Below, piece after piece: positions 53,894 through 61,804 of a stretch of 64,000 nucleotides of DNA (positions are counted from its first letter, which is position 1; each line of letters opens with the position of its first letter). The translations under genes and the position numbers were made by a program. The stretch lies in NCBI GenBank assembly GCA_046295455.1, contig JBKBNI010000001.1, forward strand, positions 62,001 through 126,000, in the 5' to 3' direction. Source of the DNA: Thermaurantimonas sp046295455 (GTDB taxonomy: Bacteria > Bacteroidota > Bacteroidia > Flavobacteriales > Schleiferiaceae). The notes under the pieces were generated by a model that saw only the letters and a program-made list of their open reading frames with translations, was not told the origin of the DNA and did not search any database.

Positions 53894-54484
53894 TTATTTT
53901 TGTCGGGCGGCAAACGCCACAATTTTATCATTCAGGGGATCTGTCATACTTCCGTAATCTGCGACCCAATTCCCATTCTCATCAATGAGAAACTTGTGAA
54001 AATTCCAGCGAACGGAGGCATCCGATTTACCATTTAATTCTTTTTTCGTGAGCCATTTGTACACAGGATGTGGATTGGAACCCTTTATGGATACTTTTTC
54101 CATCAATTGAAAGGTAACTCCGTAATTTTTTTCGCAGAATGACTTGATATCATTGGCGCTACCGGGCTCCTGACCTCCGAAATCATTACAAGGAAATCCG
54201 AGTATCACAAAGTTTTTATCTTTATATTGTTCGAAAAGGCTTTGAAGTTTTTTGTACTGCGGGGTAAAACCACATTCCGAGGCGACATTTACAATAAGGA
54301 CTCTTTTGCCCTTTAAAGTCGAAAAAGAAAAATCTTTACCATCTATGGTGCGGGCTTTTAGATCATAAAATGACTGGCCGGAGTTTTGTGATACCGTGTT
54401 ATTCATTTTGCTTAAATAATTTTGAATTCCTGAAGCTATTATGACAGAAAACGTAAATGATAAGAGAAATGGCACCTGCATCAT
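53894..54484 (-). CDS. Glutathione-peroxidase-family thiol peroxidase
   Basis: A 196-residue protein of the GPx/BtuE family that reduces hydroperoxides. The peroxidatic Cys is in VNVASECGFTPQYKKL (cysteine, not selenocysteine), the conserved Gln in GFPCNDFGGQEPGSANDI, and the Trp-Asn pair in SVRWNFHKFLIDENG, giving the full catalytic tetrad. The N-terminal 25 residues are hydrophobic (FLLSFTFSVIIASGIQNYL) and may form a signal anchor or signal peptide, which would place it outside the cytoplasm. Electrons probably come from thioredoxin or another thiol instead of glutathione. It lies upstream of bshC in the same direction but is separated from it by a terminator and a promoter. Confidence 0.92.
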   Translation of the reverse strand: MMQVPFLLSFTFSVIIASGIQNYLSKMNNTVSQNSGQSFYDLKARTIDGKDFSFSTLKGKRVLIVNVASECGFTPQYKKLQSLFEQYKDKNFVILGFPCNDFGGQEPGSANDIKSFCEKNYGVTFQLMEKVSIKGSNPHPVYKWLTKKELNGKSDASVRWNFHKFLIDENGNWVADYGSMTDPLNDKIVAFAARQK

Positions 54485-54586
54485 AAAACGAATTTATTTT
54501 TTAAAACATCTAAAAATTTTACTAGTTCACAAAATCTCCCAATTTTTTTCCTGTGTCGATAAATAGTTTTATGTTTTAGATTTATT

Positions 54587-55390
54587 TTGTTGAAACATCA
54601 TACTCAATTGGCCTTGAAGTTTTATAAATTTGAGGGTACCGGCAACGATTTTATTATTGTTGACAACAGGTCATTGACTTTTCCAAAATCAAGGAATATC
54701 ATCGAGCAGATGTGCCAAAGGAGGACCGGAATAGGGGCAGATGGTCTCATGCTGCTTGAGAAGTCTGAAGATGCTCATTTTAAAATGGTCTACTACAATG
54801 CCGACGGACAGGAGAGCACCATGTGCGGAAACGGTGGTCGATGTATCGTAGCCTTCGCCCAGATGCTCGGTATCGTTGACAAATCGGCTGTATTCGAGGC
54901 AATCGACGGCAAACACAAGGCCTGGATCATAGAGGATATCGTCAGTCTTGAACTCAATGTGCGATCCCTGCCACGGAATGATGAGCACGGATATTTTGTA
55001 GATACAGGTTCACCACACTTGGTTGTACCGGTCGAAAACCCCGAACACATCGACGTAGATCGGGAAGGCCGAAAGATTCGGTACGCACAGTGCTTTGACA
55101 AATTAGGGGGGGTCAATGTGAATTTCATGTCGGCCCCGGATGAGAGTTCGCGGATCTTTGTGCGCACTTACGAACGTGGTGTGGAGGCTGAAACGCTAAG
55201 TTGCGGTACAGGAGTCACCGCAGCTGCTTTGGTCGCTTCAGTGCTGTATGGAATAAACGATTCTGTGACCGTTATGACCAAAGGGGGAGCACTAAGGGTA
55301 GGCTTTTCTAAAGATAGTCAAACCTTTGATCGCATTTCGCTCACCGGACCGGCCCATTTCGTATTTGATGGCAACTACCTTCCAAAATGA
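54587..55390 (+). CDS. dapF: Diaminopimelate epimerase
   Basis: Converts LL- to meso-diaminopimelate for lysine and peptidoglycan synthesis, with two active-site cysteines and no cofactor. Seen: FYKFEGTGNDFIIVDNRSL at the N-terminus, the first Cys in ESTMCGNGGRCIVAFA, and the second in GVEAETLSCGTGVTAAALVA. GSPHLVV and GVNVNFM are also as expected. The length of 267 is normal. There is no ATG near the start: the frame opens with TTG at 54587 and in-frame TTG codons at 54608 and 54614 would give a start nearer that of E. coli DapF. A near-consensus -7 (TATTTTG, about 54583) favours one of the later TTGs. Overlaps the next gene by 4 bp. Confidence 0.94.
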   Translation: MLKHHTQLALKFYKFEGTGNDFIIVDNRSLTFPKSRNIIEQMCQRRTGIGADGLMLLEKSEDAHFKMVYYNADGQESTMCGNGGRCIVAFAQMLGIVDKSAVFEAIDGKHKAWIIEDIVSLELNVRSLPRNDEHGYFVDTGSPHLVVPVENPEHIDVDREGRKIRYAQCFDKLGGVNVNFMSAPDESSRIFVRTYERGVEAETLSCGTGVTAAALVASVLYGINDSVTVMTKGGALRVGFSKDSQTFDRISLTGPAHFVFDGNYLPK

Positions 55391-55908
55391 CGCCAGAGGC
55401 GATGGAAAAGATTGAACTGCGTGCGCCTGAGCCAGGTGATTTAGCCTTCCTTATAAAGATAGAGAATGATCGATCCAATTGGTGGATCAGTGGCACCCTT
55501 TCGCCCTGGAGCCGCTACACTCTGAAGAAATATCTTGAAAATTCGGGGCAGGATATCGCAATCACGGGCCAACAGAGATATGTAATCATTTCAAGCCATC
55601 ACAAAGTTGGTCTAATCGATTTCTACGAATACCACGCCATATATCAAAGAGCAGCCATAGGCATTGTAATTTCCGAAGAGTTCAGGAGCAAAGGTTATGG
55701 AACCAAGGCTCTGGAGCAGATCATCGACCATGGGAAAACATTTTTGGGGCTTCATCAGGTCTATGCCGAAATCCCTGATTATAATGAACCTAGCATACGC
55801 CTGTTTGAAAAGTGTGGCTTTGAACGCACAGGGATAAAAAAAGCTTGGATACGGAGAGAAGGCCGATTCATAGATGTCTTTTTTTACCAAAAATTTCTGT
55901 ATTATTGA
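55387..55908 (+). CDS. GNAT-family N-acetyltransferase
   Basis: A 173-residue cytosolic acetyltransferase of the RimJ/RimL/SpeG-like group. Core features are the acetyl-CoA binding strand and loop GIVISEEFRSKGYGTKALEQ (R-x-x-G-x-G/A pattern) and the C-terminal PDYNEPSIRLFEKCGFERTG followed by KKAWIRREGRFIDVFFY. The N-terminal IELRAPEPGDLAFLIKIEND is typical. Substrate may be a polyamine, an antibiotic or a ribosomal protein; the sequence does not decide. It overlaps dapF by 4 bp (ATGA) and is thus co-translated with a cell-wall precursor gene. Confidence 0.87.
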   Translation: MTPEAMEKIELRAPEPGDLAFLIKIENDRSNWWISGTLSPWSRYTLKKYLENSGQDIAITGQQRYVIISSHHKVGLIDFYEYHAIYQRAAIGIVISEEFRSKGYGTKALEQIIDHGKTFLGLHQVYAEIPDYNEPSIRLFEKCGFERTGIKKAWIRREGRFIDVFFYQKFLYY

Positions 55909-55984
55909 CCAAGGCTGTCCGCGGCAACCATTTAAAAAACTCCCGGTACGTCTTATTTTGCAAACTGGAGCAACTTTGGGAGAG

Positions 55985-57925
55985 GTGAGAAGACTCTGTT
56001 CGTATCTGATCGTTCTTTTGCCCCTGGCATCAGGCTGGATGTATTTGTCCTGCCAAAAGTTCCGCTCAGAACCATCTGTGGAGGATATCGGATCGTTGTT
56101 TTGGTCAATGGGCGACACGCTGAGGTATGTAGGAATTAATGTGTGTAAAGATTGCCATTACGACATCTTCTCTACCTACATCCATACGGGGATGGGGAGC
56201 AGTTTTGGAATAGCAGACACTTCAAAATCAGCGATTCCGCTTCAAGGGGTCAGCCCTGTATATGATCCCAACACTCAGTTTTACTATCTGCCTTTTTTTG
56301 ATAAAAATCGTCTTAAGCTGCTGGAATTCAAACTTCGGGGAGAAGATACCATCTATCGTAATCTGAAGGAGATTACCTACATTATAGGGTCCGGACACCA
56401 TACCAATTCGCACTTGATCAATTGCGACGGTTACCTATTTCAGGCACCAATTACCTACTACACACAGACCAAAAGACCCGACCTGCCCCCCGGATTTGAA
56501 AACGGACACAATACGCGATTCAGCCGGCCCATAGGTATAGAGTGCATGAGCTGCCACAATGCTATGCCTCTCGGATTTACAGCTGGCAGTGAAAACAGAT
56601 TCGACTCATTGCCTCTCGGTATCGACTGCGAGCGGTGCCACGGCCCTGGCAGCGGCCATGTGGCCAAAATTCTCCGTGGTGACATCACCGATACCGCCCG
56701 TACCCCCGATTACAGCATTGTAAATCCCAGACGCCTCCCGGTAAAACTGCGCTTTGAACTCTGTCAGCGATGCCACCTTCAGGGCAATGCAGTACTGGCC
56801 GATGGGAAATCATTTCTTGATTTCCGGCCGGGAATGATGCTCAAAGATGTAATGGATGTCTATCTGCCAAGATATGAGAATGATGAACACTTCATCATGG
56901 CATCACATGCCGACCGACTATCACAAAGCACGTGTTTTAAATCATCCAAAAATTCTATGGAATGCACTACCTGTCATAACCCTCACATAAGCAGTCGTAA
57001 TCTGGGAGACGAATTTTTTAACGAGAAGTGCCGGTCATGTCACAACCTGACTGCCTGCAGAGAGAAGCCTTCAATACGCCGAGTCTTGGCAGACAATTGT
57101 GTAACATGTCATATGCCTGTATCCGGTAGTATAGACATACCACATGTGACCATTCACGACCATAAAATAGGTGTACACAAAAAGTTGGACCCAAAACAAA
57201 AACGCGAGAAAATAACAGCTTTGGTCGCCATAAACAATCCATCACCTTCCATTAGAAGCAAGGTGCAGGCCTACTTACAACAGTATGAGGGCTTCGAACC
57301 CCTGCAGTGGTACCTGGACAGTGCCCGTGCACTTCTGGCATCTGGCAAACGAAGGTCATTTTTAAAAGAGTGGGTTCACTACATATATCTCTCAGGAGAC
57401 CTCCCTGCATTCAAATCGCTGTATCCTCTTATACTAGAAGTAAAAGATTCTGCCGCTTACAACACCCCCTCTCTCAAAAATGAAAATGCTTGGTTTTGGT
57501 ACCGTACAGCCCATTTAGCAGGTAAGGTATATGGCGTGAAAAGCGCCCTCCCCCATCACATCAAAAGTGTAGAACTCGCGCCCTACCATTATGAATTTAA
57601 AATAAAATACGCCGTATCTCTCACTAAAATCGGAAATATAGACGAAGCTCTACGAATCTTTTTGGATGTAAATGCATCTATACCCCATTTGTATGAAGTA
57701 AGCGGCAATGTCGGATATTTATATTTGGTAAAAAAAGACTTTGTCAATGCAGAAAAATATTTATTAAAATCACTCGAAGAAAATCCGGATTATGAAATGG
57801 CATACAAGAATTTAATTCAACTGTATCTGCAAACAAATGCAGACTTTAAATTAGAAGCATTGAAGACAAAAATGCGTTATTTAGTACCGGAATTATATAA
57901 AAAATTATCCGCCTTTCTCAAATGA
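55985..57925 (+). CDS. Seven-haem c-type cytochrome with TPR-like C-terminus
   Basis: Exported multihaem cytochrome of about 646 residues. Seven CxxCH haem sites are visible: CKDCH, CMSCH, CERCH, CQRCH, CTTCH, CRSCH and CVTCH, all within about the first 380 residues, resembling the cytochrome c554/multihaem group. The last 200 residues are helical with TPR-like periodicity (LTKIGNIDEALRIFLDVNA, VKKDFVNAEKYLLKSLEENP). The hydrophobic YLIVLLPLASGWMYLSCQ gives a signal peptide, possibly of a lipoprotein. The frame is open to an ATG at 55874 inside the GNAT gene; a TTG at 55976 or the GTG at 55985 gives a proper signal peptide and is preferred. Electron partner unknown. Overlaps mltG by 4 bp. Confidence 0.85.
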   Translation: MRRLCSYLIVLLPLASGWMYLSCQKFRSEPSVEDIGSLFWSMGDTLRYVGINVCKDCHYDIFSTYIHTGMGSSFGIADTSKSAIPLQGVSPVYDPNTQFYYLPFFDKNRLKLLEFKLRGEDTIYRNLKEITYIIGSGHHTNSHLINCDGYLFQAPITYYTQTKRPDLPPGFENGHNTRFSRPIGIECMSCHNAMPLGFTAGSENRFDSLPLGIDCERCHGPGSGHVAKILRGDITDTARTPDYSIVNPRRLPVKLRFELCQRCHLQGNAVLADGKSFLDFRPGMMLKDVMDVYLPRYENDEHFIMASHADRLSQSTCFKSSKNSMECTTCHNPHISSRNLGDEFFNEKCRSCHNLTACREKPSIRRVLADNCVTCHMPVSGSIDIPHVTIHDHKIGVHKKLDPKQKREKITALVAINNPSPSIRSKVQAYLQQYEGFEPLQWYLDSARALLASGKRRSFLKEWVHYIYLSGDLPAFKSLYPLILEVKDSAAYNTPSLKNENAWFWYRTAHLAGKVYGVKSALPHHIKSVELAPYHYEFKIKYAVSLTKIGNIDEALRIFLDVNASIPHLYEVSGNVGYLYLVKKDFVNAEKYLLKSLEENPDYEMAYKNLIQLYLQTNADFKLEALKTKMRYLVPELYKKLSAFLK

Positions 57926-58947
57926 AATTTTTCAAACTTCTGAGTGGTCTTATAATTGTAGGTCTATCGGCAGGTTTTGCATTTTATTTATACGTCTTTC
58001 GATCAGAAAATATTCGACCAAAAACCTTTGACCTCTACATACCTACGGGAGCTGATTATTCCACGGTGGAAGACAGTTTAGTATTTAATGGCGTACTTCT
58101 TAATAAAATGAGCTTTGCCATTGCAGCCAGAATCTTGAAGTATCCTCAGCTGGTAAAACCCGGTAGGTATGTTCTGACGGAGAAGATGAACAATAAAATG
58201 ATTATTGATATCCTTCGAACCGGACAGCAGACTCCTGTGCGGCTTACGTTTCATACAATTTCTTTTTTTGAAGAGCTTGCGTCTATCACTGCCGGGCATC
58301 TTGAAGCAGATTCTACTACCTTTTTAAATTATTTTACGAATGAGAAACACGCACAGCAATATGGGTTTAGCAAAGAAACGTTCCGACTGATGTTTATACC
58401 GGATACATACGAATTTTTTTGGAACACAAGTCCTGAGATTTTTTCAAAACGAATGTATGCGTATTATCAAAATTTTTGGACAAGTGAACGCATTGAAATG
58501 TCCGGTAAAATTGGACTCACGCCCATCGAAATCGGAATTTTGGCTTCGATCGTAGAAAGCGAAACCAAGAAAACAGAAGAAATGCCTATCGTAGCAGGAC
58601 TGTATATCAATAGATTGAGAAAAAACATACCTCTACAAGCAGATCCTACTGTGGTATATGCCACTCAACTGGAAAGAGGCAGCAGATCGCGCCGTGTATA
58701 TTTTAAAGATCTGAAGACAGATTCTCCCTACAATACCTACCTCTACAAGGGGCTGCCACCCGGGCCGATCTTATTTCCTTCCAAGGCTGCTCTACTCTCT
58801 GTGCTCCATGCAGAGAAGCACAACTACTTATACATGTGCGCTGATCCTGAGAAACCTGGGTATCACCTTTTCACTGCCGACTATCAGCAACACCTGCGCA
58901 ATGCTGTCCGATATCACAGGTGGCTGAATTCTCATCGAATCAATTGA
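57922..58947 (+). CDS. mltG: Endolytic murein transglycosylase
   Basis: Cuts nascent peptidoglycan glycan strands and sets their length. The 341-residue protein has one N-terminal membrane helix (LLSGLIIVGLSAGFAFYLYV) and a periplasmic YceG domain. The catalytic Glu lies in EIGILASIVESETKKTEEMP. Then come VAGLYINRLRKNIPLQADPT, VVYAT, the YNTYLYKGLPPGPILFPS segment and YHLFTADYQQHLRNAVRY, all diagnostic. It overlaps the cytochrome gene by 4 bp and is in the same run as dapF, another peptidoglycan gene. Its 3' end overlaps the convergent coiled-coil gene by 8 bp. Confidence 0.94.
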   Translation: MKFFKLLSGLIIVGLSAGFAFYLYVFRSENIRPKTFDLYIPTGADYSTVEDSLVFNGVLLNKMSFAIAARILKYPQLVKPGRYVLTEKMNNKMIIDILRTGQQTPVRLTFHTISFFEELASITAGHLEADSTTFLNYFTNEKHAQQYGFSKETFRLMFIPDTYEFFWNTSPEIFSKRMYAYYQNFWTSERIEMSGKIGLTPIEIGILASIVESETKKTEEMPIVAGLYINRLRKNIPLQADPTVVYATQLERGSRSRRVYFKDLKTDSPYNTYLYKGLPPGPILFPSKAALLSVLHAEKHNYLYMCADPEKPGYHLFTADYQQHLRNAVRYHRWLNSHRIN

Positions 58948-59623
58948 GTTTTGCCTCTTCGAGTTTAAGTGTTTGGAGGATGGTGTCCAATCGCTGAATG
59001 GCAGTTTCGCGCTTGAGTTCAGTTTCAGATTTTTGTTTAATGTAATAATCGATTTCACTGTCAATTTTACTTCTTCTTTGATTCAATTTTGCTATAGCTC
59101 TCTGAGACTTGTTAAGTCTTCTTGACTTCTTGGTCAGATTATTTTCTTTGATAGTATTTCGGATGGTATTTATTTCTGAGGTAGCTGTTTCGATCTCTTG
59201 CGTCATGAGGGCAATCTGAACTTTGTTTTGTTCATTTTCAGCCATTAATTTTTGAATCTTTCGGTTATTTTTTTCTACTCTGGCATTGAGTTTTTTAATG
59301 GTTTTCGCGTTAGAGGCGATACTTGATTCCAGACTTTTTATTGTAGCGTTCATCTGATCTAAGTCGTAGCCGGCGAGGGCCGCCTGGTCGCGATTAACTG
59401 CTTCGGCTTGCTGACTATAATTGGCAAGCAGTGTGGACCGGCGTGATTGCGCGTCGCTGATTTGGGCTTCAATTTTTTGAAGTTGCTGGTTGTATTGTTC
59501 GATTTCTTTGTCAACTATTTCTTTTTGCTTTTTCAACTCATTAATTCTGAGTTGTATTAATTCATTTTGTGCAGAAAGTACTGAAACACTTAATGTTATG
59601 ATTGCTAAAATTTTGTATATCAT
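58940..59623 (-). CDS. Secreted coiled-coil protein, EnvC-like N-terminal part without a peptidase domain
   Basis: A 227-residue exported protein. The signal peptide (MIYKILAIITLSVSVLSAQN) is followed almost entirely by heptad-rich helix: ELIQLRINELKKQKEIVDKE, SQQAEAVNRDQAALAGYDLD, and IQKLMAENEQNKVQIALMTQ. The opening resembles the coiled-coil half of EnvC-type murein hydrolase activators. Those continue with a LytM/M23 domain, which is absent here because the gene ends after about 200 residues of coil. It could regulate amidases or be structural. The frame is open upstream to 59731 into rsmA, but the ATG at 59623 gives a proper signal peptide and lies 10 nt after the predicted transcript start. 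Confidence 0.72.
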   Translation of the reverse strand: MIYKILAIITLSVSVLSAQNELIQLRINELKKQKEIVDKEIEQYNQQLQKIEAQISDAQSRRSTLLANYSQQAEAVNRDQAALAGYDLDQMNATIKSLESSIASNAKTIKKLNARVEKNNRKIQKLMAENEQNKVQIALMTQEIETATSEINTIRNTIKENNLTKKSRRLNKSQRAIAKLNQRRSKIDSEIDYYIKQKSETELKRETAIQRLDTILQTLKLEEAKLN

Positions 59624-59627
59624 ATAA

Positions 59628-59671
59628 TTTGCTTTTTTGCAAAGATAGTACTTTTGTTTTCTTTGTCCAAA
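59628..59671. promoter_or_regulatory. Overlapping divergent promoters of the EnvC-like gene and rsmA
   Basis: Plus strand: TTTG (59628-59631), 17-nt spacer, TACTTTTG (59649-59656), reading toward rsmA at 59679. Minus strand: TTTG (59671-59668), 20-nt spacer, TATCTTTG (59647-59640), reading toward the coiled-coil gene at 59623. Each matches both Bacteroidota elements. The two polymerase sites occupy the same 44 bp, so they should exclude each other. Confidence 0.68.
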
Positions 59672-59678
59672 AATAGAC

Positions 59679-60452
59679 ATGACCGGCATCAAACCAAAGA
59701 AGCACTTTGGCCAACATTTTCTTACAAACAAACAAATTGCCGCGGATATCGCCTCCTTGGCTGAAAACGCAGGGTGTAACCGAATCTTGGAGGTCGGACC
59801 CGGTACAGGAGTGCTTACAGCGCATCTACATAAGATGTGTGAAGAGCTTATTGCCGTTGAAATAGATCGGGAATCCGTGGAGTACTTAACATCTGCTTTT
59901 CCAGGACTTCACGTCGTCCAAGGTGATTTCTTAAAGCACGATGTGAGGCAATATTTTGACGGAAAGGAATTTGCGGTCGTAGGAAATTTTCCTTACAATA
60001 TTTCTTCCCAAATAATTTTCAAAATATTGGATTACAGGCATTTAATTCCGTTTTTGGCAGGAATGTTTCAGCGTGAAGTTGCGCTTCGCATTGGCTCACC
60101 ACCTGGCTCGAAGGATTACGGAATCTTATCGGTACTCACACAGCTATTTTATGAAGTTGTCTATCATTTTACAGTCGAGCCCGGAAACTTCAACCCGCCC
60201 CCTAAAGTGCGGTCGGGAGTAATCAGCATGAAAAGACGCGAAGCACCTCTCTGCGATGATCTGGCGTTCGCATCTGTAAAATTAGTGGTAAAAACGGCTT
60301 TTAATCAGCGACGAAAAACCCTTCGAAATGCATTAAAAACACTTAATATTCAGTCGGAATCGGTTGAAGACTCTATTTTTGACCGCAGGGCAGAGCAGCT
60401 CTCTCCAACCGAATTTGTCGAACTATCAAAGGCCTTAATTCTTGAACACTAA
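59679..60452 (+). CDS. rsmA: 16S rRNA (adenine1518-N6/adenine1519-N6)-dimethyltransferase
   Basis: KsgA-type enzyme that dimethylates two adjacent adenines in the loop of helix 45 of 16S rRNA during small-subunit maturation. It has 257 residues with IKPKKHFGQHFLTNKQIAAD at the N-terminus, the SAM-binding ILEVGPGTGVLTAHL, a later acidic VEIDRES loop, the catalytic NFPYNISSQIIFKIL, and the C-terminal FNQRRKTLRNALKTL, all as in KsgA. Expression starts from a promoter shared head to head with the coiled-coil gene. It overlaps mgtE by 11 bp. Confidence 0.96.
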   Translation: MTGIKPKKHFGQHFLTNKQIAADIASLAENAGCNRILEVGPGTGVLTAHLHKMCEELIAVEIDRESVEYLTSAFPGLHVVQGDFLKHDVRQYFDGKEFAVVGNFPYNISSQIIFKILDYRHLIPFLAGMFQREVALRIGSPPGSKDYGILSVLTQLFYEVVYHFTVEPGNFNPPPKVRSGVISMKRREAPLCDDLAFASVKLVVKTAFNQRRKTLRNALKTLNIQSESVEDSIFDRRAEQLSPTEFVELSKALILEH

Positions 60453-61785
60453 AAAACTCAATCAGTCTATTGTAGACAAAATCGCTGAAATGCTCGATTC
60501 GGAGCGGATGCAGAGTGTACTGACTGAGATCGAGGATTTTCACCCGGAAGATGTAGCCGAACTACTGGAGCGTCTTGATCTGAACCAGGCCAAGGCGCTG
60601 CTCTATACCCTGCCGGAAGAGAAGGCCGCCGAGGTAATCATCGAGCTCGACGAAGAGGTGCGCGCCCAGCTGCTTCAGGATTATTCCGGAAAAGAACTTG
60701 CTCAGGAGGTGATCGAAAATCTCGATTCTGACGATGCTGCAGACATCATCTCTGAACTACCACAAGAGCGGATTCACGAGGTGCTGCAAAGTCTGGAAGA
60801 CCCGGACCAGGCCAGAGAAATTGCCGACCTGCTAAACTATGAGGAGGACACGGCAGGATCGATTATGGCTAAGGAACTCGTGAAAGTGAACGCCTCTTGG
60901 AAACTCATGCGCTGCCTGCGCGAAATGAGACGTCAGGCCGAAAAAGTAGAACAAGTACACGCTATCTATGTCGTCGACGACTATGACAAGCTCCTTGGCA
61001 CTCTCTCTCTAAAAAAACTGCTGACTACTTCTACTAAGACTCCTGTGGAGGAAGTCTATGACCGAAAAATCGTGTGGGTCTCTACGGATACTCACGTAGA
61101 AGAAGTGGCACGGCTGATGCGCAAGTATGACCTGGTAGTCATCCCTGTGGTGGATGGCGAGGGAAGGCTCGTGGGCAGAATCACCTTTGACGATGTCATG
61201 GACATTATGAAGGAAGAAGCGGAGCGCGACTATCAGATGGCCTCAGGTCTTACCCAGGACGTTGAGAGTGCGGATTCTATATTTGCTCTATCCAAAGCAC
61301 GCTTGCCATGGCTATTGATAGGGATGCTTGGAGGAGTTATCAGCTCGAGGGTTGTCGACTTTTTTGATATTTCCCAATTTCCGGAGATGGCGGCATTTAT
61401 GCCTCTAATAGCAGCCACCGGAGGCAATGTGGGTGTACAGTCAGCCGCGCTCGTGGTGCAATCTCTTGCCAACGATTCCTTTAACGAATCCATTATTCAA
61501 AAACTTTTGAAAGATCTTGGCGTAGGCCTGGTTACTGCTCTGGTGTGTGCCTCGCTGATGTTTGCCGTCACAGCAGCTCTCGGCAAGCCTTTTAACCTGA
61601 GTATTACGGTGTCTGTAGCCTTAATTTCTGTGATTGTGTTTGCGGCCATGTTCGGCACTTTGGTTCCACTCACACTCAACCGCTTTAAGATAGACCCCGC
61701 AGTAGCCACCGGACCATTTGTCACAACGACCAATGATGTCATTGGCCTGTTTATCTACTTCTCAGTAGCCAAAATAGTAATGTAA
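60442..61785 (+). CDS. mgtE: Magnesium transporter MgtE
   Basis: Mg2+ channel of the inner membrane with 447 residues, the usual length. It consists of the N-terminal superhelical MgtE_N domain (HPEDVAELLERLDLNQAKAL, DDAADIISELPQERIHEVL), two CBS domains (about 140-265, with EEVYDRKIVWVSTDTHVEEV and GRLVGRITFDDVMDIMKEEA), and five membrane helices with PLIAATGGNVGVQSAALVVQ and TTTNDVIGLFIYFSVAKIVM. CBS domains gate the channel in response to cytosolic Mg2+. The start is TTG at 60442 inside the end of rsmA; no earlier in-frame ATG suits. The convergent glycosyltransferase gene ends 19 bp away. Confidence 0.95.
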   Translation: MNTKKLNQSIVDKIAEMLDSERMQSVLTEIEDFHPEDVAELLERLDLNQAKALLYTLPEEKAAEVIIELDEEVRAQLLQDYSGKELAQEVIENLDSDDAADIISELPQERIHEVLQSLEDPDQAREIADLLNYEEDTAGSIMAKELVKVNASWKLMRCLREMRRQAEKVEQVHAIYVVDDYDKLLGTLSLKKLLTTSTKTPVEEVYDRKIVWVSTDTHVEEVARLMRKYDLVVIPVVDGEGRLVGRITFDDVMDIMKEEAERDYQMASGLTQDVESADSIFALSKARLPWLLIGMLGGVISSRVVDFFDISQFPEMAAFMPLIAATGGNVGVQSAALVVQSLANDSFNESIIQKLLKDLGVGLVTALVCASLMFAVTAALGKPFNLSITVSVALISVIVFAAMFGTLVPLTLNRFKIDPAVATGPFVTTTNDVIGLFIYFSVAKIVM

Positions 61786-61804
61786 TCGGGCAGCGGCCAC
61801 GGTT

